Assembly: GCA_905116865.2 (NCBI GenBank)
Contig: CAJHNH020007601.1
Location: 330,450 to 394,449 of the forward strand
DNA length: 64,000 nucleotides
Direction of reading: 5' to 3'
Source: Candidula unifasciata
Lineage: Eukaryota > Mollusca > Gastropoda > Stylommatophora > Geomitridae
Both the position numbers and the translations under genes were made by a program. Under the pieces are notes generated by a model. That model did no database searches. It was given only the letters and a program-made list of their open reading frames with translations, and was not told the origin of the DNA. Position 1 is the first letter of the stretch. Each line of letters opens with the position of its first letter. Positions 58,499 through 63,960 of the stretch are shown piece by piece.

Positions 58499-61335
58499 CA
58501 ATTTTTTAATAAAAAAAGAGCAAATTTTGTTTATTTTGCTAATGCTCATTATATAAAACTGAATGAATTTTTACAGTTTTTTGGGTACTTTATTGCATCG
58601 TTTGGCTTGACCTGAGTTGGTTGTGGGGAGCTGTGCTCCAGTAGGGTACAGAGAGCAGCAGAAAAAAATTCTTATGCGAGGATAATGATGTAATGGCATG
58701 TTTGCTCTGTGCAGTAAAAAATCAGGATGAAGATTCTCAGCAAATATTAAAACAGCACTGCTGAACGGAAGAGTGTGAATCAAATAACTTCCAGTATGAG
58801 AACGGGGGTTATGACTGCTAAATGGCTTTCATTTACAAAGAGAGTATATTAAAATCAGTACCCAAGATTCACTTTATATGTCTCAGACTCTCAGCCAGGT
58901 TTAAGAAAGCTGAGATTGAATTGCAATGGCAAAAAAAAAAGACTTAGAATCTTCGTTAACTTGTGTAATGGTTGTATTGTTTGAATGTTGAACTAAGAAT
59001 TACTTAAGACAATCTCATAGGTGCTCCTTCCCCATCTTCAGCAGCAAGCAAAGAGTTCTAGTTCAGGTGGCACCAATGACTCTGAATGTATATATATGCG
59101 ATCGCTTTTTCCCTGAGTGCTTAGCATTGGCCAGATCCTCTGGTAACTCCTCACAGCGCCATTCTCCTCAGACTGTAATGATCCATTTGTACTTCTCCCC
59201 TGTTCACTCACTTCCAAAGTGCCCTAACAAAATTTTGAATGGTTGTATTTTTGAGATCATCAGAGGATGCACATAAATCAGCGAGCATACATTTTAGCTT
59301 CTGAAAATGCCTGTGATTAAAGCTGGTGTTGACAAATTACCACAGGCAATAAATGAATTTTCCTAATTACGGAATTCACATATGGAACTGAATGAAATAA
59401 CTAGAGGCAAAAGGTTGCTCAAGCTTTTGCTGGGCTATGTGTGTTTATGAACAGTTTGGCATTAGTATTGTATTCATGGAAAAGAATTGTTGCATGGTAA
59501 TGCTTTTCTGCATTTCCCAAACACTGTGCCAGAAGTGTTTGATAGAAGAGGTGGAATGTTCTAATACATCCGGCCTACAGTCCTGATCTTTGATTATGTG
59601 ACTTTCAGCTGTTAAGACCCGTTAAAAAATTCTCAGAGTACTGTTTCACAATAGTTAGTCATGACAGCAGTTCAGTAAGCAGTCAGAATCCTTCTTTGTG
59701 GCCTATATCCATCATCTTCTGAAGAAGTTAGAAAAATGTTTGAATGCCAAATGGTGACTTGTTCTGATGACCCATGCATGCTTCCTAAAAGATGCTTTGT
59801 TTAATTCTGTCACTCCTTGCTAGAATACCTTTCATGCCTTGTATTAAAGCATTACAATGAATTTAATTTGATCATGCCTGGTGGAATGCGTCCCTCTCTA
59901 CTTGGCAAGCCTAATAGTGTCTGTCTCTTGCCAGTTCTCCAGCACCGTGTGCTTTCATAGCAAATGCATCTTCAGGGATAGCCAATTATATCTTCAAAAT
60001 TTCTAATGTAGGTTAAAATTCAAAACTGTTGATGAATTACAGTTAACTAATTACCTAATTTAAATACTGAAAAACACAACAGGCTAATTAGTAACTATTA
60101 TGACTCTGAGCTCCCAGTGTTATATAAGCATATGCCATATCAAACATGGCAAAACACTTAAACACAAAATATTTTACAATAATGCTGTTGTCTAGGAATC
60201 CACCAGGAACAAAATCAAGACAAGAAAACTAATAAAATTCGCTTTCCTCAAGCAAATGCACTATGTGCAGCAAGTCTACAGAGCTATTGCTCACTGACAT
60301 ACAGATGCCTACAGTTACAATTGTGTCTACAAATCAGGATGAAACATTAACAAAAATTTTATTTAATTGGAATCAATCTAATCCTCGGACTTGGGAAAAA
60401 TCTGGTTGATGGATTACGGATTTACGTAATGGATTGATATGTCTACTTGTCAGTAGCTCATGTTGCTTTAGTCAGCTCTTGGCGCAGCCTTGGAGACACT
60501 TTAGGCAGGTCAAATCTTCTAGTCCGGTCTAGACAGTGTGACACCTGCAGCTACACTGAAACTAAACCTGGAACTTCACCTAGAACAAGAGCAATTGAAC
60601 AGTCCCTGTAGACTCAGTTGTGTCAGTACATTGTTACACTCACACACATATGGAGTAGGATAGTAACATGTTTTCACATTCTTGAGTGGGGTAGGAATGG
60701 TGCACGGGTTTAAAGACAACTTATCACAAACATCAGGAAGAGACAGTCATAATTTTTCAGTCATTTTATGAGAATAAATAACTGGAACATATTGTGACCA
60801 CTGGAAAGATCTGAGGAAGACAGTTTAAGAATATTTTTGCAACCTTTTGTTGTGGCATGGACGGGTGTCAGCACAGAAACTCATACCTGCTGTTGAAGAT
60901 TGCAGATTGTGAAGAGGCATGATATTTCATGCCAGCTGGCAATGATGATGATGATGACAAAAGGAAATCTTTGTAAAATAGCTGCAATAGATCTGGTAAA
61001 GAAAAGAGTCTGTGCAAAATTGACCACAAGACTGAACAAGGGCAATTTGTTCATGGAAGCAAAATAGCTTATACCATAAGCTTACCACATGTCCACTTCT
61101 ATTCTATATTATAAACAATTGTAAAAATGTATATTTTCAGAGAAATATTTACAATAAATAATGAAATTAAAATTTTTTTTTTTTGTAGGTCATTTATCCC
61201 AGGAAGGCTTTCTTAAATTTCTCATGAGTGAGGATAATAATTTGATCCCTCCTGATAAGTTGGACATCAGTGAAGACATGGACCAACCGCTAGTTCACTA
61301 CTTTATTAATTCCTCCCACAACACATACCTTACAG
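21520..61335 (+). CDS. PLCB1: Phospholipase C beta (PLCB1-type), nine exons, 3' end outside window
   Basis: Hydrolyses phosphatidylinositol 4,5-bisphosphate to inositol trisphosphate and diacylglycerol at the plasma membrane, downstream of Gq-type G proteins (family knowledge). Nine exons joined by GT-AG introns give 1,021 nt, 340 codons plus one base, in phase at every junction. Residues 1 to about 140 form the PH domain, opening [13 protein letters not shown], very close to vertebrate PLCB1. About 145-290 are the EF-hand region, including [15 protein letters not shown]. The last exon reaches [13 protein letters not shown], holding the first catalytic His of the X box. The remaining X, Y, C2 and C-terminal coiled-coil parts must lie past 64,000. 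Introns measure about 8.3, 2.5, 7.5, 7.8, 6.0, 1.7, 2.0 and 3.0 kb and are packed with mobile elements. Confidence 0.95.
21619..22499 (+). other. PLCB intron 1, left part
   Basis: No repeat or gene recognised apart from a short A run near 21,722. Confidence 0.4.
22500..24000 (+). mobile_element. Helitron C, 3'-truncated and interrupted
   Basis: Starts with TCTATATTAATAAAAATG after an A, the same 5' end as Helitron B at 36,268. After the hAT-type insert at 22,539-23,255 the Helitron sequence resumes and matches Helitron B (ACCGATTGCTTTCAAATTTT; GTTGCCGGCCC near 23,407). A G-rich unit near 23,880-23,945 matches the G-tract repeats of Helitron B. The CTAG 3' end with hairpin is missing; the right limit is approximate. 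Confidence 0.75.
22539..23255 (+). mobile_element. Chimeric hAT-type miniature element, copy B (complete)
   Basis: 717 bp with 17-bp perfect inverted ends (TAGGGCTGTACCGAATA) and an exact 8-bp target duplication GTTGTAAT (22,531-22,538 and 23,256-23,263). These are hAT hallmarks. The interior is mostly a non-LTR retrotransposon 3' end (about 22,775-23,175) with frameshifted HVMRRGK and TGA-repeat tail, bounded on both sides by transposon-specific AT-rich words (CGGCCGAATA). It encodes no transposase, so it would need one in trans. Confidence 0.92.
24080..24280 (+). pseudogene. RNase H retrotransposon 3' fragment (1 of 7)
   Basis: Matches the last part of the fuller copy at 46,740-47,290 (TCAACACTCAAG...; CCGAGTGCTGTGATG; CTTAATTCAACATTC). 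It corresponds to the C-terminal CPEC region and 3' end of an RNase H-bearing non-LTR element. Confidence 0.7.
24281..25439 (+). other. PLCB intron 1, unassigned stretch
   Basis: AT-rich. Short frames only, none recognised. Confidence 0.35.
25440..26420 (+). pseudogene. hAT transposase relic, ZBED5/FAM200-like
   Basis: The plus strand shows scattered pieces of a hAT transposase in three frames. Near 25,450-25,720 is [20 protein letters not shown], then [14 protein letters not shown] near 25,728-25,770. Near 26,222-26,400 is the dimerisation region with [20 protein letters not shown] and ALSNRPKK. This is the lineage that gave rise to several host genes, but the frame breaks rule out a working protein, and I found no inverted ends. 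Confidence 0.65.
26421..27128 (-). other. Unrecognised 107-codon minus-strand frame in intron 1
   Basis: A minus-strand frame at 26,660-26,983 reads through [21 protein letters not shown] do not recognise it and see no neighbours that explain it; it may be part of a transposase accessory region or chance. Confidence 0.25.
27129..27575 (+). pseudogene. Non-LTR retrotransposon 3' end
   Basis: Encodes the C-terminal block [16 protein letters not shown], then [16 protein letters not shown], followed after a stop by a [16 protein letters not shown] run in degraded form, ending in ATGATGATGATGA near 27,567-27,580. Shares its end with 18,586-18,778. Confidence 0.8.
27581..29925 (+). other. PLCB intron 1, right part without recognised genes
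   Basis: Holds a G run at about 27,943-27,959, a 22-base C run at 29,711-29,732 followed by A, and CT-rich low-complexity DNA at 28,500-29,050. No coding signal I can defend. Confidence 0.4.
29926..30003 (+). CDS. PLCB1: PLCB exon 2 (PH domain)
   Basis: 26 codons, phase 0 on both sides, acceptor TTGCAG and donor GTAATG. Contains [16 protein letters not shown], aligned with the PH-domain strand that reads R.D..GFFFYW.DQNK in vertebrate PLCB1. Confidence 0.95.
30004..31089 (+). other. PLCB intron 2, unassigned stretch
   Basis: Contains two or three loosely repeated blocks beginning near 30,225, 30,340 and 30,450 (ATAATAGT.GGTGTT.G then TTTTGCTGGTT-like words). No gene. Confidence 0.35.
31090..31540 (-). 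pseudogene. RNase H retrotransposon 3' fragment (2 of 7)
   Basis: The minus-strand frame [21 protein letters not shown] parallels SAEAQIDH...RRM in the copy at 46.7-47.3 kb, and the upstream frame (31,355-31,537) covers the preceding RNase H segment in degraded form. Confidence 0.6.
31700..31870 (+). repeat. Second copy of the SINE-like family
   Basis: Diverged match to 4,735-4,910 (GGGAAGCATTTTTTGG; CACAGGGTTTCTGGGACTT against GCGGTTTCCGGAACTT). No clear target duplication. Confidence 0.55.
31871..32548 (+). other. PLCB intron 2, right end
   Basis: No feature recognised; short GA repeat near 32,500. Confidence 0.35.
32549..32617 (+). CDS. PLCB1: PLCB exon 3 (PH domain)
   Basis: 23 codons, phase 0, acceptor TTTCAG and donor GTAAGT. 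Contains [13 protein letters not shown], the conserved D.SL.KD.R.G strand. Confidence 0.95.
32836..33160. mobile_element. piggyBac-like element, left end only
   Basis: CTCTTTGAGTCCCAGGGGGTTT matches the left end at 18,940 and similarity continues through ACATACACAAATTATACAT. The right end is absent. Confidence 0.55.
33750..35980 (-). mobile_element. Helitron A (2,231 bp, non-autonomous)
   Basis: On the minus strand it begins TCTATATATATAAAAATC and ends with CTAG, preceded by a hairpin with stem GCCACA/TGTGGC and loop GCAACG about 9 bp from the end. It lies between A and T with no target duplication. These are the defining Helitron features. It has no Rep/helicase frame. The interior carries four C-rich tracts (near 33,871-33,887, 34,316, 34,826-34,839 and 35,537-35,555) and a tRNA-like unit. 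Confidence 0.88.
35241..35309 (-). repeat. tRNA-like unit inside Helitron A
   Basis: The minus strand has TGGTCGAATGGTTAGA (A box) and GGGTTCGAATCC (B box) about 30 nt apart. Acceptor stem pairing is incomplete, so a SINE head or tRNA pseudogene is more likely than a gene. Confidence 0.6.
36209..36267. repeat. CT/CA dinucleotide microsatellite
   Basis: (CT)n to about 36,246 followed by (CA)n to 36,267. Helitron B begins directly after it. Confidence 0.95.
36567..36640 (+). repeat. tRNA-like unit 1 in Helitron B
   Basis: GGTAGCGTAGTTGTAAATA (A-box region) and GTGTTCGATGCCCC (B-box region). The anticodon loop is ATCATGC. Probably the least conserved of the three units; acceptor stem not intact. 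Confidence 0.6.
36874..36947 (+). repeat. tRNA-like unit 2 in Helitron B
   Basis: GGTAGTATAGTTGTAAGTA, stem CACCC/GGGTG with loop TTTATGC, and GTGTTCGATTCCC. Resembles tRNA-Asp/Gly-type D and T arms. Confidence 0.65.
37178..37251 (+). repeat. tRNA-like unit 3 in Helitron B
   Basis: GGTAGTATAGTTGTAAGTA, stem CACCC/GGGTG with loop TTCACGC, and GTGTTCGATTCCCCG. The best-preserved unit. A weak acceptor stem argues against a working tRNA. Confidence 0.65.
37870..38275 (+). repeat. G-tract minisatellite in Helitron B, about three units of 145 bp
   Basis: Each unit has CTTC.GAGAG..GATATGA, a G-rich tract, then CAGACAC(T/A)GTTA(A/G)CT(G/A)AGAG and TTCTCATTTCTTAACTATTT. The last tract is 38 consecutive Gs at 38,213-38,250. 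Similar units lie in Helitrons A and C. Confidence 0.8.
38343..39218 (+). other. PLCB intron 3, unassigned stretch
   Basis: No feature recognised. Confidence 0.35.
39219..39960 (-). pseudogene. Non-LTR RNase H fragment with TTAG-type end
   Basis: A diverged minus-strand copy of 10,254-10,990. It begins AGTTAGTTAGTC on the plus strand, with the C-terminal and RNase H blocks (TDGSVI equivalent near 39,870) in the same order but broken by indels. Its right end is about 110 bp before PLCB exon 4. Confidence 0.72.
40071..40211 (+). CDS. PLCB1: PLCB exon 4 (PH domain)
   Basis: 47 codons, phase 0, acceptor CACCAG and donor GTGAGA. Contains [12 protein letters not shown], a block strongly conserved in PLC beta. 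A 421-bp foldback element lies only 184 bp into the following intron. Confidence 0.95.
40396..40816. mobile_element. Foldback miniature element, 421 bp
   Basis: The ends GGCTATCCTCCGA and TCGGAGGATAGCC are exact inverted repeats, and the arms remain complementary almost to the centre (CTAGATGGCTGGG near 40,583 against CCCAGCCATCTAG near 40,648). Flanked by the 8-bp duplication AGTTTCTG at 40,388-40,395 and 40,817-40,824. No frame of its own. 8-bp duplications fit hAT-like mobilisation, but the ends differ from the two hAT types elsewhere here. Confidence 0.9.
40880..41300 (-). pseudogene. RNase H retrotransposon 3' fragment (3 of 7)
   Basis: Minus-strand copy of the family at 46,740-47,290; it shares the reverse complements of CTAGATGTTGTGGTAT and the ACAGTGTTCTCTCAC-type block. 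Heavily mutated. Confidence 0.65.
41673..42030 (+). repeat. tRNA-derived SINE candidate
   Basis: The head at about 41,679-41,740 has GGTGTAGTGGCTAGACA (A box) and GGGTTCGGGTCC (B box). The body continues without a frame to about 42,030. Ends and target duplication not defined. Confidence 0.6.
42031..42809 (+). other. PLCB intron 4, unassigned stretch
   Basis: A C-rich run at about 42,457-42,470; otherwise nothing recognised. Confidence 0.35.
42810..46460 (-). pseudogene. R1/I-like non-LTR retrotransposon, mutated and interrupted
   Basis: Minus-strand order, 5' to 3': an ORF1-like remnant (about 46,000-46,400); endonuclease start ([10 protein letters not shown], then [11 protein letters not shown] near 45,640 with the catalytic Glu, and FGDFNEWN near 45,340); RT N-terminal segment (about 44,400-45,180); RT core with [10 protein letters not shown] near 43,950; FADDF near 43,440; and the connection with a QNEAM block near 43,100. 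Frames break near 45,735, 45,185, 44,930, 43,990 and 43,300. A 417-bp fragment is nested at 43,977-44,393. The RNase H end is not present at the left. Confidence 0.8.
43977..44393 (-). mobile_element. 5'-truncated RNase H fragment nested in the R1-like element
   Basis: Same 3' end as 10,254-11,391 ([16 protein letters not shown] through [11 protein letters not shown]) with a longer TTAG-type tail (about 43,978-44,005). It interrupts the RT frame of the host element between VPQE and the residues before LLILLPKPG. The flanks share CTCTT, a possible short target duplication. It happens to stay in frame with the upstream RT, producing an artificial 271-codon frame. Confidence 0.82.
46740..47290 (+). 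pseudogene. RNase H retrotransposon 3' fragment (4 of 7, fullest)
   Basis: The plus strand encodes IIVTDSQSM near 46,811-46,837 (RNase H second Asp), [15 protein letters not shown] near 46,930-46,975 (the usual GHAGV.GNEQADRLAG with His, Asp and Glu altered), the [17 protein letters not shown] run and a terminal CPECC near 47,250. Altered catalytic residues and stops mark a relic. Confidence 0.75.
47291..47971 (+). other. PLCB intron 4, right end; unrecognised repeat-like block
   Basis: 47,560-47,890 has a GAAGAAGAAGAAGA end and no frame, so it may be a retrotransposon 3' end, but I do not recognise it. Confidence 0.35.
47972..48105 (+). CDS. PLCB1: PLCB exon 5 (end of PH, start of EF-hands)
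   Basis: 134 nt, enters in phase 0 and leaves two bases into a Lys-Asn codon pair (AA, completed by C in exon 6). Contains [17 protein letters not shown]. Acceptor TTTCAG, donor GTGAGT. Confidence 0.93.
48160..48530 (+). pseudogene. Non-LTR retrotransposon 3' end (same family as 3.7-4.4 kb)
   Basis: Shares GAAATGCCTTAG, CAGACGAATGCTAG and ACACTTCGCTGAGGTACAAG with 3,718-4,440 and ends AGAAGAAGAAG. Starts about 55 bp after PLCB exon 5. Confidence 0.78.
48541..48745 (+). pseudogene. R1-like RT connection fragment
   Basis: Plus-strand frame with [16 protein letters not shown], then [18 protein letters not shown] and QNEAM, homologous to about 43,090-43,250 on the other strand. Confidence 0.72.
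48799..52545 (-). mobile_element. Jockey-like non-LTR retrotransposon, both ends present, internally deleted
   Basis: 3,747 bp flanked by CCTCAGTGTACT at 48,787-48,798 and 52,546-52,557. The 3' end is a GAA-repeat tail (48,799-48,815) and the 5' end is an untranslated leader of about 340 bp. Coding order on the minus strand: endonuclease start ([11 protein letters not shown] near 52,005; CCLQET with the catalytic Glu near 51,920), a gap, endonuclease end ([12 protein letters not shown] near 51,740), RT (YADDLVLW near 50,465) and RNase H. Stops and frame changes lie at about 51,965, 51,475, 51,050, 50,740 and 50,300. Confidence 0.9.
48837..49964 (-). pseudogene. RNase H domain and C-terminal tail of the Jockey-like element
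   Basis: Longest clean frame of the element, 375 codons. YTDGSAES holds the first Asp, DAEVQAI the Glu, [13 protein letters not shown] the second Asp, and [19 protein letters not shown] the last Asp. A Cys/His cluster near the end ([18 protein letters not shown]) is a likely nucleic-acid-binding motif. RNase H would remove the RNA strand after reverse transcription. All four acidic residues are kept, but the upstream frames are broken, so it would not be expressed as part of a working polyprotein. Confidence 0.85.
52741..53079. other. PLCB intron 5, unassigned stretch
   Basis: No recognised feature; may belong to retrotransposon remnants on either side. Confidence 0.3.
53080..53600 (-). pseudogene. 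Non-LTR retrotransposon C-terminal fragment
   Basis: On the minus strand a [20 protein letters not shown] block followed by DRRIWTDM is visible (about 53,090-53,225), the usual basic tail of several RT lineages; upstream is degraded. The 194-codon frame on the plus strand is a shadow. Confidence 0.65.
53766..53878. repeat. Two tandem units of 56 bp
   Basis: GATTTACATATGTGAGCTGA and the following TATATATAAAGACA occur twice, 56 bp apart, almost unchanged. Confidence 0.9.
53879..54081 (+). other. PLCB intron 5, right end
   Basis: AT-rich, no feature recognised. Confidence 0.3.
54082..54166 (+). CDS. PLCB1: PLCB exon 6 (EF-hand region)
   Basis: 85 nt completing the split Asn codon and leaving in phase 0 at GTATGA. 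Contains [13 protein letters not shown], matching the R..VE.ALEA helix of the family. Confidence 0.92.
54545..54980 (-). pseudogene. Non-LTR retrotransposon C-terminal fragment
   Basis: The minus-strand frame ends with [21 protein letters not shown] and, after a stop, [15 protein letters not shown], the typical tail of RTs whose thumb is followed by R...W.GH.....R. Truncated at both sides. Confidence 0.75.
55000..55855 (+). other. PLCB intron 6; tRNA-like candidate and G run
   Basis: A plus-strand GCTGGCCAAATGGTTAAGA at about 55,311-55,329 resembles an A box, but the expected B box is too degraded to call. A run of 28 Gs lies at 55,508-55,535. Confidence 0.4.
55856..55956 (+). CDS. PLCB1: PLCB exon 7 (EF-hand region)
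   Basis: 101 nt, enters in phase 0 (ACA GAC TCC) and leaves after CT of a Leu codon before GTAAGC. Contains [19 protein letters not shown] decayed tandem copy with its own splice sites lies 187 bp downstream. Confidence 0.92.
56043..56141 (+). pseudogene. Decayed tandem duplicate of PLCB exon 7
   Basis: About 80% identical to exon 7 over its length, including 35 bp of upstream intron (CAGTAGCACT at 55,831 and 56,017). It keeps an AG acceptor (TTTTAG) and the GTAAGC donor, but is 99 nt against 101, with two bases missing in the middle, which breaks the frame. Lacks the coding integrity expected of a mutually exclusive exon. Confidence 0.85.
56342..56525 (+). pseudogene. R1-like RT connection fragment
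   Basis: [24 protein letters not shown] parallels [21 protein letters not shown] in the copy at 42.8-43.0 kb. Short and isolated. Confidence 0.65.
56740..57560 (+). pseudogene. Non-LTR RT fragment, FADE in place of FADD
   Basis: From the RT palm to the C-terminus in two main frames: [20 protein letters not shown] (the second Asp of the FADD box is Glu), [14 protein letters not shown], then [19 protein letters not shown] and [10 protein letters not shown]. The tail after 57,355 is frameshifted (a WREL.EGLCS..G-like run near 57,510-57,555). This belongs to a different RT family from the TGA-tailed one. Confidence 0.8.
57720..57930 (+). pseudogene. RNase H retrotransposon 3' fragment (5 of 7)
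   Basis: TAGATCATTACGGT and CAGGGGATCT recur from the copies at 24.1 and 47.1 kb in the same order. Lies about 70 bp before PLCB exon 8. Confidence 0.65.
57999..58165 (+). CDS. PLCB1: PLCB exon 8 (EF-hand region)
   Basis: 167 nt, completes the Leu codon with A and leaves one base into a Gly codon before GTAACA. Contains [14 protein letters not shown] and [12 protein letters not shown], among the most conserved stretches of the EF-hand region. Confidence 0.95.
58416..58494. repeat. AT dinucleotide microsatellite
   Basis: Nearly uninterrupted TA repeat in PLCB intron 8. Confidence 0.95.
58495..58984 (+). other. PLCB intron 8, unassigned
   Basis: 58,590-58,650 on the minus strand loosely resembles a retrotransposon tail; not enough to classify. 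Confidence 0.3.
58985..59250 (-). pseudogene. RNase H retrotransposon 3' fragment (6 of 7)
   Basis: Minus-strand copy sharing CCCCATCTTCAGCAGCAAG, GGCCAGATCC and CCATTCTCCTCAGACTGTAA with the copy at 63.4 kb. Confidence 0.68.
59251..60689 (+). other. PLCB intron 8, unassigned
   Basis: No recognisable gene or structure; near 59,910 a short match to a retrotransposon 3' tail (TTGCCAGTTCTCCAGC) may exist on the minus strand. Confidence 0.3.
60690..60955 (+). pseudogene. Degraded TGA-tailed retrotransposon 3' end
   Basis: Keeps GACAACTTATCAC, GAGACAGTCAT and GTGACCACTGGAAAGATCTG and ends in GATGATGATGATGA, but with many substitutions and deletions: the most eroded copy of this family here. Confidence 0.75.
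60956..61188 (+). other. PLCB intron 8, right end
   Basis: T-rich tract before the exon 9 acceptor; nothing else seen. Confidence 0.4.
61189..61335 (+). CDS. PLCB1: PLCB exon 9 (start of catalytic X box)
   Basis: 147 nt, acceptor TTGTAG, donor GTGATT, leaving one base (G) into the next codon. Contains [20 protein letters not shown], whose His in SHNTYL is the first catalytic histidine. The next residue in the family is Ala, consistent with a G-initial codon. Confidence 0.95.
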
Positions 61336-61397
61336 GTGATTTTGCTCTTTTTATTTTAAATGCGATTGTGTGGGTGGGGGGTTTGGTCGTTTGAAAA

Positions 61398-61422
61398 GGG
61401 GGGGGGGGGGGGGGGGGGGGGG
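61398..61422. repeat. G homopolymer, 25 bases
   Basis: Begins 63 bp after the exon 9 donor. Confidence 0.9.
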
Positions 61423-61664
61423 TGTAAAATTGCAAGGATGCAGATACAGTGTTGTACATGTGTTTATCATTTCCATAATTACTGTTCATTATTTTATAAC
61501 AGTAAAGCTCACTTTCTGATCATAAATGAAAAACTGAACATACCAAAATGAAACAATGAGCAAATTAATCCAGTGAATGGATAGATAATGAAAGCAAGGA
61601 GGAGGAAATTTAAATCTGAACAAGGCTTTAAGAATAAAGTGTGGTCAACGAATTAAGACTGGAT

Positions 61665-63003
61665 CTATCTATCTATCTATTGTCTTCTTCACTTTTACCG
61701 GGTTGCAGCCCAGTGTCGTGGTTTAACATATTTGTTTTGTGCCTCTCGCGTGATTTGAGTGACAGTTTTCTGGATCTTCTGGCCGTATTCAGCTACTCCA
61801 TCTATCCATTTTTTCCTGGGTCTTCCTCTGGCCTTTCTTCCTGATGTTCTACTGTAAAAGGCCTTATAAGCAATCTGATCCGGTTGCATTCCTACTAAAT
61901 GGCCAAACCACTTCATTCTCTGTCTTTCAATATGTTCCATGCATGCTCTTGTTCCAACTTTGTCTCTAATGCTGACGTTTGTGACTCTGTCTCTTCGTGT
62001 ATTGTTGGTGACTCTTCGGAGACATAGCATTTCACACGTAGTTATTTTTTGCATATGTGATTTGTTCATTGTCCACGTTTGGCACTGATAACATAACGTA
62101 GGGATGAAAATGCTGTTGATCATCCGTTGTTTGGCTGGTAACGAGATCTTTGGATGACGAAGAAGTGGGGCCAGTTGGTAGTTGACTGCATTGGCCTTTT
62201 AAACTCTAGCCTGTATCTCTTTATCGAGTCTTCCATCTTCTGTAAATATGCATCCTAAGTACTTGAATTCTTGAACTTGTTCTTATTGTATGTCATTGAT
62301 CTTTATGTTTACATTACTGTGTTTCTTTCCTATGGTCTTTACTTCAGTTTTTGAGGTGTTTATTTTCATGTCAAATTTTGTACAGTTAGTGAGCAATGAA
62401 TCAACATGTTGTTGTAGTTTTTTTTTCTTCTTCTTGTAACAAACATTGGTCATCTGCAAAGAGTAGTTCATTTATAATATCTGTGTTTTGGTTTGACTCC
62501 TGTGCAATTGTATCCATATATGTGAGGATGAGTAGGGGTGATAGGACACATCCTTGTCGTACTCCTGATGTAATGGGGAACCAGTCTGTCATATCTTCCG
62601 TTGTTCTTACAGCGCTCTGGCTATTTTGATAGAGAGCCATTATGTTTCCCAATAATTGACCCGGTACACCATATTCTTCAAGAATGTTCCATAGTTTATT
62701 TCTGTTAACCCTGTCAAAAGCCTTCTCTTGATCAATGAATATAAGATTCTGGTGTTTATTATATTCGATTGTCTGTTCACAAATTTGCCGAAGAGTAAAT
62801 ATTGCATCAGTGCAGCTCTTTCCTTTTCTAAATCCAAACTGATTGTTACTTAATTGAGGTTCTAATATCACCCTCGCTCTTCGTTCTAATATTTTGCAAA
62901 CATCTTTACTACATGGCTTTGTAAAGAGATACCTCTGTATGTTTCACAATCTCGTTTATCACCTTTTTTCTTCCATATGGGAACTATAATTGCTCTCTGC
63001 CAG
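61665..63003 (-). mobile_element. 5'-truncated non-LTR retrotransposon with ATAG-repeat tail and 12-bp target duplication
   Basis: Flanked by TTAAGACTGGAT at 61,653-61,664 and 63,004-63,015. The minus strand holds RT palm (SNNQFGFRKGKSCTDAIF, FIDQEKAFDRVN, SGVRQGCVLSP, FADDQCLL near 62,470), thumb and C-terminal tail (QRMKWFGHLVGMQPD, then ARGRPRKKWIDGV) and ends in (ATAG)n at 61,665-61,680. Frames change near 62,400 and 62,280; the long T-run near 62,420 may cause one of these. The RT itself is open for 156 codons, so it is relatively young. Confidence 0.92.
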
Positions 63004-63394
63004 TTAAGACTGGATGAGGAGGTGAAAATAATTATAAAACTGTGGCTTTCTTCAGAAACACTTCCTGTTTCATTTGTTTCTTCAGCACAGTATCACCATC
63101 ATCTACAGGTGATCCCTGGTCTAGAAACTATAGCTTTACATTTTGATGTTGTCCAGTGTATCCTCCTATGGCTACTTCCTTTTATAAGCAATAATCAGTA
63201 TATTACAGTTAGTTTATAATTTATGTTCCTGTCTGTTATCTGCAATAGTACATTAATCTCATAGTCTTGTATTCGTTCTCTCTGGTTCATTTCTCTCTGA
63301 AGGCCATTTTCTTTTTTGCTTTCTCTTTCTTTCCATATGAATTTTACTTCAAGCCATTTTTATCTTTGACGAATTGAATGTTGAATTTGAATTA

Positions 63395-63960
63395 AGACGC
63401 AACAACACACACTTAGGACTTTCCATGAGCGCCCCATCCCCATCTTCAGCAGCAAGTGCAGTTCCAGTTCTGATGGTACTGTTAACAGTTAACAGTCATC
63501 TGATTATATATTTGTTTCTCCTTTTCCCCTGAGCATTGAGCGTCGGCCAGATCCCAGGTCAGCACCATTCTCCTCAAACCGTGAAGGATCTGGTTGTGCC
63601 TCTGCACTGTTCTCTCCTTCCCAGATGACACATACAACATCTAATATTCATGCATCATTTCACCACCAAGTGTTTTAGAGCCAGCCAATCTGGCTGCATG
63701 TTCATTTTCCAACACACTGGCATAACTTTGAAAAAATATCTAAAGGATGCTAACTACCCAGGACATCTGAATTGATACTTGCCACTCTGCATGAAGCATA
63801 CCTGTCTCCACTTTTTTCAACATGCTCTGTGAGTTAGTTACAATTACAACTAGTTTTCATGCCAGCAGAAGGCAGCAGTGACTGCCTCTACCTCCATTCT
63901 CAAACTAGATGTTGTGGTATGACATAGCAGGCTTTGTTGCACTATCTGCTAAGGTGATTT
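63395..63960 (-). pseudogene. RNase H retrotransposon 3' fragment (7 of 7)
   Basis: Minus-strand partner of the copy at 46,740-47,290: it keeps the codons around TSSLRMEVEAVTAAF (about 63,870-63,915), the LGGE.M block and the 3' end, with stops. Lies in PLCB intron 9 near the window edge. Confidence 0.72.
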
